This document shows positions 11,661 to 24,146 of a DNA stretch of 64,000 bases, piece by piece. Both the position numbers and the translations under genes were made by a program. This DNA comes from Sesamum alatum. Its lineage: Eukaryota > Streptophyta > Magnoliopsida > Lamiales > Pedaliaceae. The stretch lies in the NCBI GenBank assembly GCA_034509735.1, contig JACGWO010000002.1:25901636-25965635 (forward strand), written 5' to 3'. The first letter of the stretch is position 1; the number at the start of each line of letters is the position of its first letter. Below the pieces are notes generated by a model. The model searched no databases. It had not been told where the DNA came from and saw only the letters and a list, made by a program, of their open reading frames with translations.

Positions 11661-14600
11661 TAAAAGCCTTGGGTAGGCGTGTGGATCGTCCTGGGAATAG
11701 CGCGAATGCGGAAGCGCGGTATAATTTAAATTACAAAATTTAAACATGCATAATACATATTAAAATAAAACACGTTCAAGGGGTGTGCCCTTGAAATTCC
11801 CTGGTGTTTGGTGTATCTCATGAATTAGAAACATACATGCAATCATGGAGGCCATAGGATTTGTAAAATAAAGAAGACAAAAAACATAAAGGAGAACCTA
11901 TCGATTCGTCGTTTTCCTCTTCTAACCGGTACTCGCGTTGTTCCCCGATTTGCTCCAAGATCTCGTATGGGAGATCCTCTAATTCGTGACACGCAATCCG
12001 CCATGTATCTTGTACTTCGTGCTAGCGAACGAACAAGCATTTTGGAGAGGACGGATCAATCACTCGTTATTAGTTTAACGGGATTAATCCTCCTTTTGTT
12101 CAATTGTTAACACAAAAGAACAAGAAATAATTTTCTTGGAGAGAAAAAGAGAGAGAGAGAGAGGCAGACGAGAGAGGAGAAAACATGAGAGAGAGTGTGT
12201 GTGTGTGTTGAAGATTCATCATCCTTTTACAAGTGAACGGCTAGGAATATATATAGAGGAGTTTAATCCTCTTCAAACTCCAACTCTAGGAAGACTAATT
12301 TGACTAGGATTTTGACCTAGTCAAAGTCCTAGTCTAAAGTAGTTCTTTGACCTAGTCAAATAAATCCGAGCCATCCATCTCTCCATTTAATTTCAACCAT
12401 CCAATTAATTTAATGGAATATTTAAATCCTATTTAAATATTCCAAGGGCAATAAATAAATATAATAAATATAAATATTTATTCTAGGCCCATTAAATTAA
12501 TTTTCTAATAAATCTAATTTATTAGATAAATCCCTTTTATCTAATAAAAGGAATTAATTCTTTCCAAGAAAATTAAGGACCCGATTAAATCCAATTTAAT
12601 CATTCCATTTCTCCAAATATTTATTTTTAAATTAAATACTTTAATGTGTGCGGATTGTGTGTGACTCTTTATGTTCACCTTCAGCTAGACTTGGTCGGAT
12701 TCCTAGAATCCGCCCGTTACCATGGGTGGCCTTCTAGCAACGGTCCATGGCACTAGAGACAAGGTGAATATACGGGGATGAACATTTAGGTTCTAATAGT
12801 ATACTTGTCCTTCCGTCTACGGTCTCACCACTTAGGGTCTAGGGCACGAAAATGAAGGACAAGAGGATCCGCCCGGGAGCGCAAGCGGAAGCGAGAAAGC
12901 GAGAAAAAGGTGCGTAAATTAAATCAAACCTAATTTAAAATATGAATCCCAAGGGTTGTGCCCTTGGGTGCTCAACTGGCCGTTCGATGTAGGATGTGTA
13001 AATATTGGAAATGAATATTAAACACATAGGGCATAGATAAATACGTATAATCAATCAAAGCGTAATAAACCGTTGCCTTTGATTGTTTAGCGTATGCTCC
13101 CGGCTACTTGCGTTGTTCCTTCTCCGGAATGCTCACGAAATCCAAATGTATGGATTCTCCAAAGGTGATCCACACCACATCGGAAGAAACACACGTTCTT
13201 CTTGCTAGAAAAGAACGGGTTTAAGAAGGAATCGGTTTAAGAGAAGAACACTATGAATTAGTGCTCTCTTAAACTTACTTTGTTCTTCTTCTTGATTCAA
13301 AATCAAGTGAAGAACACAAGTGTAAGAGAGGGAGAGAGAGGCTGAGAGTTGAGAGAGAGGAGAGGGATTTTTGTCTTCTCTTTTCCTAGAAAAAGATGAA
13401 TAATGAATCACTTATACTTGGTGTTGTATATTCTAATATATATACATAATTAATGTGATTATTGGAATGTGTCTAGGTTCATCCAAGGATGTCAAGATTC
13501 ATTCCAATCAACCACCATCAATTCTTCAATCAAGCCTACCAAAATTTATGGTATGATCAAATCATACCAAAAGGGAAGAGCTTGATTGGAGTTGATTTGT
13601 CTCTTTCCAAAAGAGATAAGTCAACATACCACCTAGCATGAAACATGGCTGATTTTGCTTCCTCCAAGGGAGCATGTCGGCCATGTTTAATTAAGGGAAG
13701 AAGTCCAACTTCTTCCTATTCCAAAATAGGAATTATTTCTCCTCTCGGGTATAATTTAACGGACCGGGTTTTATCGTATTCCAATTACGACGAACCCAAC
13801 ATTAAATCCAATTTAATGTCCATTTAAATTATTCCCGTTGATCTTTTAATCCAATCAAAAGATCCAACGTCTCAACTTTCCATATTTAATCAAAAATCCA
13901 ATTTACCGTCCATCCAATGGACTTTTCCTTAAGTAATCCAATTACTTATTTTATCCTTCGAGATTGACTCCAAGTCGATCTCTCAACCTCCTCGGTGATT
14001 TGTGTGTGACCCTTTAGGTTCACCCTCAGCTAGACTTGGGCCCGTGTCCCACAAGGGCCCGTTACCATGGGTGGCCGTCTAGCAACGGTCCATGGCACTA
14101 GAGACTAGGTGAATTGGCGTGAACATTTAGGCGCCGTCTACCATCCCCCGGCCTTAGTCTAGGGTATGGAATTGGGCGTCGGTTCCCATCCTTGACTAGG
14201 CATCTATGCTTAATACTCGAGACCACGTATGCTTCATTGCGTCGACATAGAAAACCATTCCTTGTTCGACCAACCACTGTGGCCACAGCTTCAAACAGCA
14301 TGAACGTGTCTCCGAGTGCATAGGAGATACCTCTGTCACATACTGACAGGGGACAGATCCTCTTCTTGGAATCCACCGTCCTCGCTACACATTCCGACTG
14401 CACTGGACAAGGCTTATGATAATCATCTTATAGAATGATTACCTCTCGCCAGATCCAAGATACAGCCATCATGTGCACGCGACTGCCATGATCCCTCAAG
14501 TCTGAGGATTACTCCCGTACTATCGGAACCGGGGAAAACCAATCATACCGACCAAGCCTCCAAGGCTTCCATATGATGATCCCCGCGAGTCAGTCTAGTC

Positions 14601-15815
14601 GGCTCGACCCCAGTCGACCAACCCATCAAGATCGTGTAGGCGTCCCACGCCTGTCGCCGATGAAACACGGCACTCATCTAATGAACACGACTCTTGACGC
14701 AAGTCTCAATAGGACTCTCGATGCCCTTTCTCGAGGTTCTCGACTTGGAACGTTTCAGACCCAACTCTTAATCAGTTGGTTTCATGACCACCATCCAATG
14801 CGTGGCCCACCTGCACGAGTTGTTATCCATGGTCTGTGGGCTTTGTTGCGATATAAGTTAAACACCATTTTAACAAATGTAAGATGAGCGAAACAAAGAA
14901 GGTACCAGTGGTGACGAACCCTCATCTTATTCATCACATAATAATATTACATATACATCAAGTTGTCGAATATGTTACAAATTGCCAAACCTATTGGCTT
15001 TCTGGTCACCTATTCCAACAGAAAAAATGCAGGTACCCATTTTGGACCTAAGTGTCGGTCTGTCCTTTACTAAACGCTGCAAGGGAAACCTTCCCTTCTG
15101 TTCAGTTACTGTGGCCACAGATTTTAGGGACAAGACACAGATCTTTTGTGAGACACAACTGTCAACACCTTTGACAGGAGACAGATCATTTCTTCGAAAC
15201 TACAGTCACTCTGTACAACGGAGCTGCACTAGATATGGCTTATGACTACTCAAGTGCTTCTTGGCAATCTTTCACCATATCTAAGATACAACCCTGATAT
15301 ACAAGTAAACTCAGAAGTTTCTCAAGTCAAAGGACTTGACCTGTACTGTTGGAACCGGGAACACTCGTTATACGTAACCGATCCTACTTAAGGTCCTCCG
15401 TAAAACGAGTCACCTCAGTCAGCTGCTCCCTAGCAGGCCAACCCACTAACACTGCTTAGACGACCTTCGTCACCCATCGATGAAATACGACAGCAGATGC
15501 TTAGTGCAAGTCTCAAGGGGAATCTCGGTGCCCATTTTCGAGATTCCTTGACTTGGAGATTTCCGGACTAATTCGGCGGCACTGATTTCATGGACCTACC
15601 TCCAAGCGTAGTCCCAGTTCCCGAAATGTGTTTTCAGTATGTGGGCTCTGTTTGCATAGTGAACAGAAATATAAAGCAGATAAAGTGAACACAAACAAAG
15701 TAAATGCCAGATGAATTTCACTTATTCATTAATGATTTATCAAATCCTTGAAATTGTTCAGACATAGGTTACAATTCGCCTGCCAACATTTGCTACATGG
15801 TCAGCTATTCTAACA
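11661..15815 (-). repeat. A2 5' LTR, split by a solo LTR
   Basis: On the minus strand the LTR starts TGTTAGAATAGCTGACC at 15815 and ends before the primer site at 11661. Without the inserted 12853-15020 element and one 5-bp duplication it is about 1.98 kb, the same as the A3 LTR. It contains CTGTGGCCACAG (15109-15120), the U3 block with GGATTCTAGGAATCC (about 12700), a TATA region near 12250 and GA/GT-rich tracts downstream of it (about 12140-12210). Confidence 0.9.
12853..15020 (-). mobile_element. Solo LTR of copia family B inside the A2 LTR
   Basis: 2168 bp. It starts on the minus strand with TGTTGGAATAGGTGACC (15020) and ends with the family-B end CTTGTCCTTCA (12853). It aligns over its full length with the LTRs of B1 and B2, but no primer site, gene or PPT is attached. 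It is flanked on both sides by GAAAA (12848-12852 and 15021-15025); removing it restores a continuous A LTR. This is the product of recombination between the two LTRs of a former B element. Confidence 0.95.
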
Positions 15816-17544
15816 TGATCTACTTGCTTTTATGATTTTATTGGCATGTTAGATTATATAAATGTATGAATAATATGATGATTCAATTGTTTGAATTTGA
15901 TGGACTTTTGGCATGCTTATTTTTCTTAGATTGGATCTTAAAATACATGCCTATTTTCAGAATTATTGTTACTGTTTTTGTGCTGAAATGATGTTGAAAA
16001 ACATGAAAAAAAAAAAGAGGATTTGGAATCGGACAGCAGCGGCCGCTGCCGGCCGAGGCCAGCGCGGCACAGAGCGCACGCGCGGAGGGCGCGCAGGCTT
16101 CCTGCCTGCGCGCGGGTGGCCGGCAGGCACAATGGCTGGGCCGTTTTGTGCCGTTTTTCTACGTTTTCTGGAAAATTCGATTGTCTGTATTTTCTGCACA
16201 ATATTCTGAAAATATGTTAATTTTGCATATTTAATTTTGCAATAATTGGATTATTTCTTGGATTAAATTTGCTTAATTAATTTGGGATTAATACATGCAT
16301 TGGATGCATTGTTTAAAATGTCCATTAAATTTGAAATTTGAATTTTGCATATTATTTGTATGTTTATACTTTTGTGATTTTGGACATCACTTGGGTATTT
16401 GGAATATCCATTGGTTTAATGCATGATTATTTGGAATAATTGTGTTATGTGAGTTGATGGAATCAAAATGGGATGATCACAAGAGCCCTAGACCTTGTGT
16501 ATGGATGAATGTATGATCATTTATTTTCTGTTGGGTGGGTCCTGCGTGCCTCTTGTTTTGGGACTATCATCTCCCGTATTTTCAGCCTCATGATGTTAAG
16601 GCTTGTTTTTTATTATTACTAATGTGTTACTTTCAGTTGTAATGAGAGTAGATAGGATTGGTGAGGTTTTAATTTTAACAAGCATTTGGAGTCGGAGACC
16701 CCAAGGAGGAGCATCAAGGAGTGAAACAAGAAGCATTACAAGGCCCATTGGAATGACAATGGGTATATTGTGATTGTAATAATTTAGGACCACCCTAGAC
16801 AAACCATAGACTCACGGTGAGCTCAGTGGGTTGAATAGGTTGGGCTTGTGATCATCCTAAACAGGGGTATGCTATGTTTTCTGCATACGGCGTATTTATT
16901 TATCGCTTTAAATATTGTATATTTATGTATGCTAAAACACCATAATGTGATGAGGTCTCGGTCACACTCAAACTCTCATTTGGTTGGACCAAATGAAATA
17001 TTAGGCCCAGAACGGACTTGGATCAAAATGGTATTTTAATCTATCCGAGTCTTCCATCCACAGCAATAAGGTGAGGAAGCTACCACTACCCAAGTGTGGT
17101 CTCACGAGTCGTGGCACACTTGGACTAGAGGAAAGCTGCACCATTGTTGTGAACAAAAAGACTGCGCTCGCTGTCTCCCTGTCTCACTAGTCGTGGGGGG
17201 CGACAGTTTGAGGCATGATTTGGTTGATGGGTCGGGCCCGACACTGAGTAACATGGTTCGCTTGGAGTCCTCGGAACTATGCGAATAGGTGAGGCAAAAT
17301 ATCTTGGGAATCTCATTGGATGAGAATGATGTTGGATATCTCCCACGAGGTCTTCTTCATGTGAATCGTAAAAGCGGGCATGGAGATTACGCTTGTGGAT
17401 CCCAAGCCCACTAGGAAATAGTTTCCCGAAACTCCGCTTGAGGGTGGCGGACTTTCTGACAAACTAAAAGACCAAGTCTTCAACTTGAACAATAATATTA
17501 CCACCATCTGCTAATTTCTGCTTTACATTTTCATTAATGTAGAT
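15816..17544 (+). other. B1 leader with short GC-rich island
   Basis: Matches the B2 leader. It contains a GC-rich island (about 16031-16150), shorter than that of B2, ending in a GCACAATGGC / GCCGTTTTGTGC hairpin, and the paired CACGAGTCGTG-type motifs (about 17103 and 17188). The TATAAATA-GTGGGAG segment present before gag in the other copies is missing here (around 17455-17465). Confidence 0.75.
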
Positions 17545-18782
17545 ATGTCTAAGAACCCATTAACCATGATACTCGAGACTAACAAATTCAACGGAATGAA
17601 CTACTTGGACTGGCTGCGAGAACCAAGGCTACGTCTTGGACGAGCCGCCACCGAGCGACTTACCGGAGGGGTCCACGCCTGAAGAACGTTTGACATTCGA
17701 GAAATAGCATGAGGACAACCGAAAAGTACGCAGTATCATACTGGCTTCAATGTCTAACGACATCCAGAAGCAGTATGGGAGGCTGGACAACGTCTCCGCC
17801 ATAATGCTCCGCATGAACAAGGTTTATGCGGTTCCGGATAGGCATATTAGATATGCCGCCACAAAAGCATTCTTTGGCACCAAGCTTGCTGAAGGAGCGT
17901 CTGTACAAAGTCATGGGGTCAAGATGCTCTCCCTAGTGGAGAAACTCAAAGACCTTAAAGCTGGGCTCAACAATGACATGTACATTGACGTGATCCTCCA
18001 GTCGCTTCCTCCTTCCTATGACCCGTTTGTTGTAAACTACAACATGAATGGACTTGAGAAGTCTATTCATGAGTTGATCAACATGCTGGTCCAATACGAG
18101 GCAACGACCCACAAGTCGGCGCCGGCGGTATTGATAGGAGAGGCTTCGACCTCCAAGGCGAATGGCAAGAGGGTCGGATGCTGGAAGAGGAAGAAGGGGA
18201 AAGGGAAGATGGTTGCGGCCCCTGCTCGCGCTCCGGGCGTACCTGTTGCTCCAGTTGGACAGAGCAAATGGAAAGGGAAGGCCCGTGGTTCTCAGCGGTC
18301 CAAGGCAAGTGATGTATGCATGCATTGCCAAGGGAAGGGGCATTGGAAGAGGGAGTGCCCACAACTCCTCTCCAACCCAGGTGTGTTTGTGGTTGAAGTA
18401 AATATGATTACTAATTCTGCTTCATGGGTATTGGATACCGGGTGTGGTGCTCACATCTGCAATGATTTGCAGGCACTGCAAAGAAGCAGAAGGCTAACCA
18501 AGGATGAGATAATCCTGAGGCTAGGCGATGGCAAGGCCGTTGCTGCGGACGTCGTAGGATCACTAGAGTTAGCCATTAGTAGTCATGTTAGGATTGTACT
18601 GAACGACTGTTTCTATGTACCTAGCATGATTAAAAAACATTGTTTCCATCTTGGTCCTTGATAAGGAGGGATATGAATTTACCATCAACAGAAACGGTTT
18701 TTTCATTATTAAAGATGGTATTTCTCATCTGCTTGGTACATTGGTCAACGATCTGTACATACTTCAACAGTCTAATTGAATT
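17545..18782 (+). pseudogene. B1 gag and protease, broken
   Basis: ATG at 17545 (MSKNPLTMILETNKFNG). A 26-nt deletion near 17613 shifts the frame and a TGG to TAG change follows near 17706; the frame is open again from 17750 to 18661 (gag core, lysine/glycine-rich basic region, CCHC knuckle CMHCQGKGHWKRECP near 18320-18362, protease WVLDTGCGAHIC near 18427). A frameshift near 18640 and a stop at 18779 separate it from integrase. Gag forms the virus-like particle and the protease cleaves the polyprotein; neither could be made whole from this copy. Confidence 0.9.
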
Positions 18783-21417
18783 ATGACTGCAGAATACAAA
18801 CAAAAACGCGATGATTATAATAACGCACAGATATGGCATGCGAGGTTAGGTCATATCTCTAAAGATAGGATAAAAAGGTTGGTGGACTCAAAAAGTCTAG
18901 AAATAGACGATTTGGACAACCTACCGACCTGCGAATCCTGTCTGAAGGGAAAGATGATCAAGAAACCCTTTGTTGGACAAAGCATGCTAGCCAGTGGTCT
19001 GTTGGATTTGATCTATACGGATGTCTGTGGCCCACTAAATACTCAGGCTAGAGGTGGGTACTCGTACTTCATAACCTTTACCAATGATCACTCACGGTAT
19101 GGTTATGTTTACCTAATGAGGTACAAGTCTGAAGCCTTTAGAAGGTTTAAAGAATATAGACTTGAAGTAGAGAACCAAATCGGTCGAAAGATCAAAGCCC
19201 TTCGGTCGGACCGAGGTGGAGAGTATTTAAGTGGTGAATTTACTGATTATCCAAAAGAGAATGGGATTCTCTCTCAGTGGACCCCTCCTGGAACACCACA
19301 GCTTAATGGTGTGTCTGAAAGGAGGAATCGGACCTTGTTGGACATGGTCTGATCTATGATGAGTTTTACCGAACTCCCCCTTTCCTTTTGGGGATACGCT
19401 CTTGAGACGGCGGCCAAAGTTTTGAACTTGGCGCCATCTAAGAAGGTATCCCAGACGCCATATGAGATATGGCATGGAAAGCCTGCCTCCTACAAATACT
19501 TGAAAGTGTGGGGTTGCCCCGCATATGTCAAGAGATTAGTGGGTGACAAACTGGACTCAAGGTCTAGTTTATGCAGGTTCATTGGCTATCCGGAAGAAAC
19601 TGCGGGGTATTATTTCTATGATGTCTCCGAGCAAAAGGTTTTTATCTCGCGAAATGCAGTGTTCTTGGAAAAGGGTTTTCCATCGGATAGTCGATGCGAT
19701 GAGGTACTCCTTGAGGAATCAAGTGAGGCACCCCATGAGGCGGCAGTGACATCTGAGCTAGTAGTTCCCACTGATATTGTTCTAGTCCTCCGTAGGTCGG
19801 CCAGACTATCCCATGCACCTGATAGGTATGGATTTCTGGGCCTGACCGGTCAGTTGGATAATGATCCAAAGACATACGGAGAAGCGTCGTCGGACATCGA
19901 TTCGGATAATTGGCTTGAGGCCATGAAATCCGAGATGGACTCGATGGGTACAAACCAGGTTTGGACCCTAGTAGACCCACCCAAAGGGGTAAAACCCGTA
20001 GGGTGTAAATGGGTCTACAAACGTAAGCTTGGAGCTTACGGGGAGGTTACAACCTTCAAAGCCAGGCTTGCGGCGAAGGGTTACACTCAGCGACCCGGAG
20101 TCGATTTTGAGGAAACCTACTCGCCTGTAGCAATGGCCATGTCCATTCGGATACTGCTTGCCATAGCAGCATAGTATCACTATGAAATATGGTAGATGGA
20201 CGTGAAAACGGCCTTCCTCAACGGTTTCGTAGAGGAAGAGATCTATATGGATCAGCCCGAAGGTTTTACAACTGTTGGAGAAGAGCAGAAGGTCTGCCGT
20301 TTCCAAACGTCCATCTATGGCCTCAAACAAGCTTCCCGAAGCTGGAACATACATTTTGATGAAATCATACGGGGATATGATTTCATCAAGAACGAGTCCG
20401 ATCCTTGTATATACAAGAAGATCAGTGGGAGCTTTATGTGGATGACATCTTGCTCATTAGGAATGATGCTAAGATGTTGGGTACCACTAAAGCTTGGTTC
20501 TCAACACAATTCTCCATGAAGGATATGGGCAGGCATCCTACATCCTTGGCAACAAGATCTACAGGGATAGATGTAGAAGGATGTTAGGAATGGCCTAATC
20601 CTCGTATATTAAGAAAGTCTTGAAGAGATTCAAGATGGAGAACTCAAAACGAGGATTCCTTCCTATGAGGCATGGAATTAAGTTATCCAAGAAGCAGTCT
20701 CCTAAGACTGATGAGGAGCTTAAACGGATGTTGTACATCCCCTATGCTTCAGCCGTAGGCAGCATACAGTATGTTGTTCAGTGCACTAGACCTGATGTGG
20801 CTTTCGCTTTGAGCGTAACAAGTCGATATCAGTCGTGTGCCGGAGAGGCGCACTGGAGTGCAGTCAAGACTATCCTGAAGTACCTGAAAAGGACTAAGGA
20901 CATGTTCTTGATCTACAACGGTGGAGAGTTGATACTGGAAGGCTATAGCGGCGCTAGCTTCCAGTCGGATGACGATGATGCCAAGTCTCAGTCTGGTTAT
21001 GTATTTAGACTAAATGGTGGCGTGGTTACATGGAAGGGTTCCAAGTAGGCTACCACGGCGGACTCCACCATAGAGTTTTGAATACTTAGCGGCTTTGGAA
21101 GCTGCTAAGGAGTGGTTTGGTTGATGAGCTACATCCAAGGGTTGGATGTAGTACCTAGCATTGCTAAGCCTGTAATTATCTTTTATGATAACAACGAGGC
21201 GATAGCGCTAGCAAAGGAACCGAGATCTCAGCACGATCCAAGCATATTCTTAGACGCTACCATCTTCTTAGAGAGATGGATAGCAGGAATGACGTTCGGT
21301 TGGACCGAGTCAGCTCCGCAGAAAACAGAGCAGATCCACTTGCTAAGCCCATGCCGCAAGCTGCCCATACTCACCATCTGGATAAGAGGTTCGAGGTCAA
21401 TGGGTGATTGGCTTTAG
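18783..21417 (+). pseudogene. B1 integrase, RT and RNase H, broken
   Basis: Integrase: HARLGH and CESC zinc ligands near 18838 and 18930, first Asp in IYTDVCGPL (usual His is Tyr), then SDRGGEY and SERRNR 35 residues apart, the copia D35E spacing. CGA to TGA at about 19350 ends the open part. [12 protein letters not shown] near 20010; two TGG to TAG or CAG to TAG stops near 20172 and 20193; an 18-nt deletion just before the catalytic YVDD (about 20435-20446). RNase H carries TAG near 21047 and a set of frame changes (21070-21125, 21235) also present in B2. It ends MGDWL at 21417. Confidence 0.9.
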
Positions 21418-21420
21418 GTC

Positions 21421-21430
21421 AACTGGGAGA
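21421..21430 (+). other. Polypurine tract of B1
   Basis: AACTGGGAGA, one T before the LTR start. It differs from the AAGTGGGAGA of the other copies by one base. Confidence 0.8.
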
Positions 21431-21431
21431 T

Positions 21432-23657
21432 TGTTAGAATAGGTGACCACAAAGCCAATAGGTTTGGCGATTTGTAACCTATTATACAACTCGATGTAAA
21501 TGTAATATTATTATGTGATGAATAAAATGAGTATTCGTCACTTCTGGTGCTTACTTTGTTGCGCTCATTTCACATTTGTTAAAATGGTGTTTTACTTATA
21601 TCGCAACAAAGCCCACAGACCATGGTTAACAACTCGTGCAGTTGGGCCACGCATTGGATGGTGGTCATGAAACCAACTGATTTAGAGTTGGGTCTGAAAT
21701 GTTCAAAGTCGAGGACCTCGAGACAGGGCATTGAGAGTCCTATTGAGACTTGCATCAAGAGTCGTGTTCATTGGATGAGTGTCATGTTTCATCGACGACA
21801 GGAGTTGGATGCCTACACGATCTTGATGGGTTGGTCGACTGGGGTCGAGCCGACTGGACTGACCCGCGGGGATCATCATATGGAAGCCTTCGAGGCTTGG
21901 TTAGTATGATCGAATTTCCCCGGTTCCGATAGTACTGAAGTAATCCTCAGACTTCAGGGATCATGGCAGTCGCGTACACAGGACGATTGTATCTTGGATC
22001 TGGCAAGAGGTGATCATTCTGTAAGATAATTATCATAAGCCTCGTCCAGTGCAGTCAGAATGTGTAGCGAGGACAATGGATTCCAAGAAGAGGATCCGTC
22101 CCCTTTCAGTATGTGACAAAGGTATCTCCTATGCACTCGGAGACACGTTCATGCTGTTTAAACCTGTGGCCACAGTGGTTGGTCGAACAGGGAATGGTTT
22201 CCTGTGTGGACGAAATGAAGCATATGTGGTCTCGAGTATAAAGCATTGATGCCTAGTCAAGGATGGAAACCGACGTCCAATTCCATACCCTAGACTGAGG
22301 CCGGGAGACGGTAGACGGAAGCATCGTACCCGTACGGAATTGGCGCCTAAATGTTCACGCCAATTCACCTAGTCTCTAGGGCCATGGACCGTTGCTAGAC
22401 GGCGACCCATGGTAACGGGCCCTTGTGGGACACGGGCCTAAGTCTAGCTGAGGGTGAACCTAAATGGTCACATACAAATCATCGAGGAGGTTAAGAGATT
22501 GACTTGGAGTAAATCTGGAACGATGAATAAGTAATTGGATTACTTAAGGGAAAGTCCATTGGATGGACGGGCCAATATTGTATCGGGCCTTCGTTTAAAC
22601 GGTAAATTGAATTCTCGATTAAATATGGAAAGTTGAGACTTTGAGACGTTGGATCTTTTAATTGGATTAAAAGATCAATGAAAATAATTTTAATGCATAT
22701 TAAATTGGATTTAATGTTGGGTTCGTCGCATTTGGATTACGATAAAACTCGGTCCGTTAAATTTGACCCGAGAGGAGAAATAATTCCTATTTTGGAATAG
22801 GAAGAAGTTGAACTTCTTCCCTTAATTAGACATGGCCGAAATGCTCCCTTGGAGGAAGCAAAATCAGCCATGTTTCATGTTAGGTGGTATGTTGACTTAT
22901 CTCTTTTGGAAAGAGACAAATCAACTCCAATCAAGCTCTTCCCTTTTGGTATGATTTGTTCATACCATAAATTTTGGTAAGCTTGATTGAAGAATTGATG
23001 GTGATTGATTGGAATATATCTAGACATCCTTGGATTAACCTAGACACATTCCTATAATCACATTAATTATGTATATATATGAGAATATACAACACCAAGC
23101 ACAAGTGAATCATAATTCATCTTTTTCTAGGAAAAAGAAGTAAGGAATTTTCAGCCTGTCCTCTCCCTCTAACTCTCGATTTTCTCTCCCCCTTTTTCAC
23201 TTGTGTTCTTCACTTGATTTTGAATCAAGAAGAAGAACAAAGTAGGTTTAAGAGTACACTAATCCATAGTGTTCTTCTCTTAAACCGATTTCTTCATAAA
23301 CCTATTTTCTTCTAGTAAGGAGAACGTGCATTTCTTCCGGTGTGGTGTAGATCACCTTTGGAGAATCCATACGTTTGGATTTCGTGAGCATTCCGGAGAA
23401 GGAACAACACAAGTAGCCGTGCACACGTAGATCATCAAAGGTAACGATCTTATTACGTTTTGGTTGATTTACTATATATCTATGCCCTATGTGTTTAATA
23501 TACGTTCTAATATTTACACATCCTACATTGAACGCCCGGTTGAGCACCCAAGGGTACACCCCTTGGGATTCGTTTATTTAAATTAGATTTAAATTTATGC
23601 ACATTTCTCGCTTTCTCGCTTCCGCTCGTGCTCCCGGGCGGATCCGCTTGTCCTTCA
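21432..23657 (+). repeat. B1 3' LTR
   Basis: 2226 bp, TGTTAGAATAGGTGACC to CTTGTCCTTCA. It contains CTGTGGCCACAG (about 22164), the shared U3 block with GGCGACCCATGG and the family-B GGGCCC stem (about 22420-22442), and a TATATATA region near 23070 as probable TATA box. Frames such as the one at 22049 recur in other B LTRs only because the DNA is repeated. Confidence 0.92.
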
Positions 23658-24146
23658 GTAGATTTACAGGTGAGAGAGTTTCAAAATTTTTAATTGAGGA
23701 ATGAGGGGAAAAAGGTAAAAATATAAAAATAAAAAAAGCCTCCAAATGTTGTCCTAGCCGCATTAATGTCTTGTGAGGCACACCTTGGACCCTCATAGGT
23801 TTAATTGCTACATTAATAATTATATAAGCAGGTAAGGCTTAAAGATACTTTTGGTCCTATAATTATTGCACTTTGGTGTTTTTTATCCTTTATCTTTCTA
23901 GGATTGCAAATAATCCTGTAACCTTTCCAAAATGCCAAAGTGCCAAAATTACAGGACAAAAAATATATTTAAGCCAACAGGTAATTTAGTTTTTTTTTTA
24001 TCACAAGGGATAATATTCACATTTCGCATATAATAGAGGGTTGTGCATTTTTCATTAAACATTCTTAGAGGAAATTGCAAAATTACTTAAAAATAATCGA
24101 ATTCTCCTATTTTCAAATCATGTCTCTATTAATGGCATGATTGAGT
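23658..24146. other. Host DNA between B1 and B2
   Basis: AT-rich sequence with no gene seen. It holds a small inverted-repeat element (23836-23975) and ends with TGAGT (24142-24146), the target duplication of B2. It should be continuous with 34079 onward in an empty-site relative. Confidence 0.7.
23836..23975. mobile_element. Small MITE, 140 bp, with 9-bp target duplication
   Basis: The ends are inverted repeats of roughly 40 nt, GGCTTAAAGATACTTTTGG on the left and GGCTTAAATATATTTTTTG read inward from the right. Flanks are AGCAGGTAA (23827-23835) and AACAGGTAA (23976-23984), 8 of 9 identical. A 9-bp duplication and long terminal repeats suit a Mutator-like non-autonomous element. No coding capacity. 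Confidence 0.75.

Larger units (their letters stand above)
7060..15815 (-). mobile_element. Copia element A2 (5' LTR to RNase H), deleted inside, carrying a solo LTR
   Basis: On the minus strand: 5' LTR (15815 to 11661, interrupted by a family-B solo LTR), primer binding site (11659-11648), leader, gag from 9622, then directly the integrase C-terminus (about 9070), RT and RNase H down to 7060. The 3' end of RNase H, the PPT and the 3' LTR are missing. The 5' LTR abuts the leader of B1 at 15816, about 30 nt past where B1's primer site should be. A2 therefore inserted into B1; the B1 side that should lie beyond A2's 3' end has been lost. Confidence 0.87.
15816..23657 (+). mobile_element. Copia element B1, missing 5' LTR
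   Basis: Leader (from 15816), gag (17545), protease, integrase, RT, RNase H (stop 21415-21417), PPT and full 3' LTR (21432-23657). The first bases match B2 from 26429 on, so the 5' LTR, primer site and first ~40 nt of leader are missing, replaced by the inserted A2. The base after the 3' LTR is host DNA (GTAGA...); the matching duplication on the left is lost. The reading frames are heavily damaged. Confidence 0.9.
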
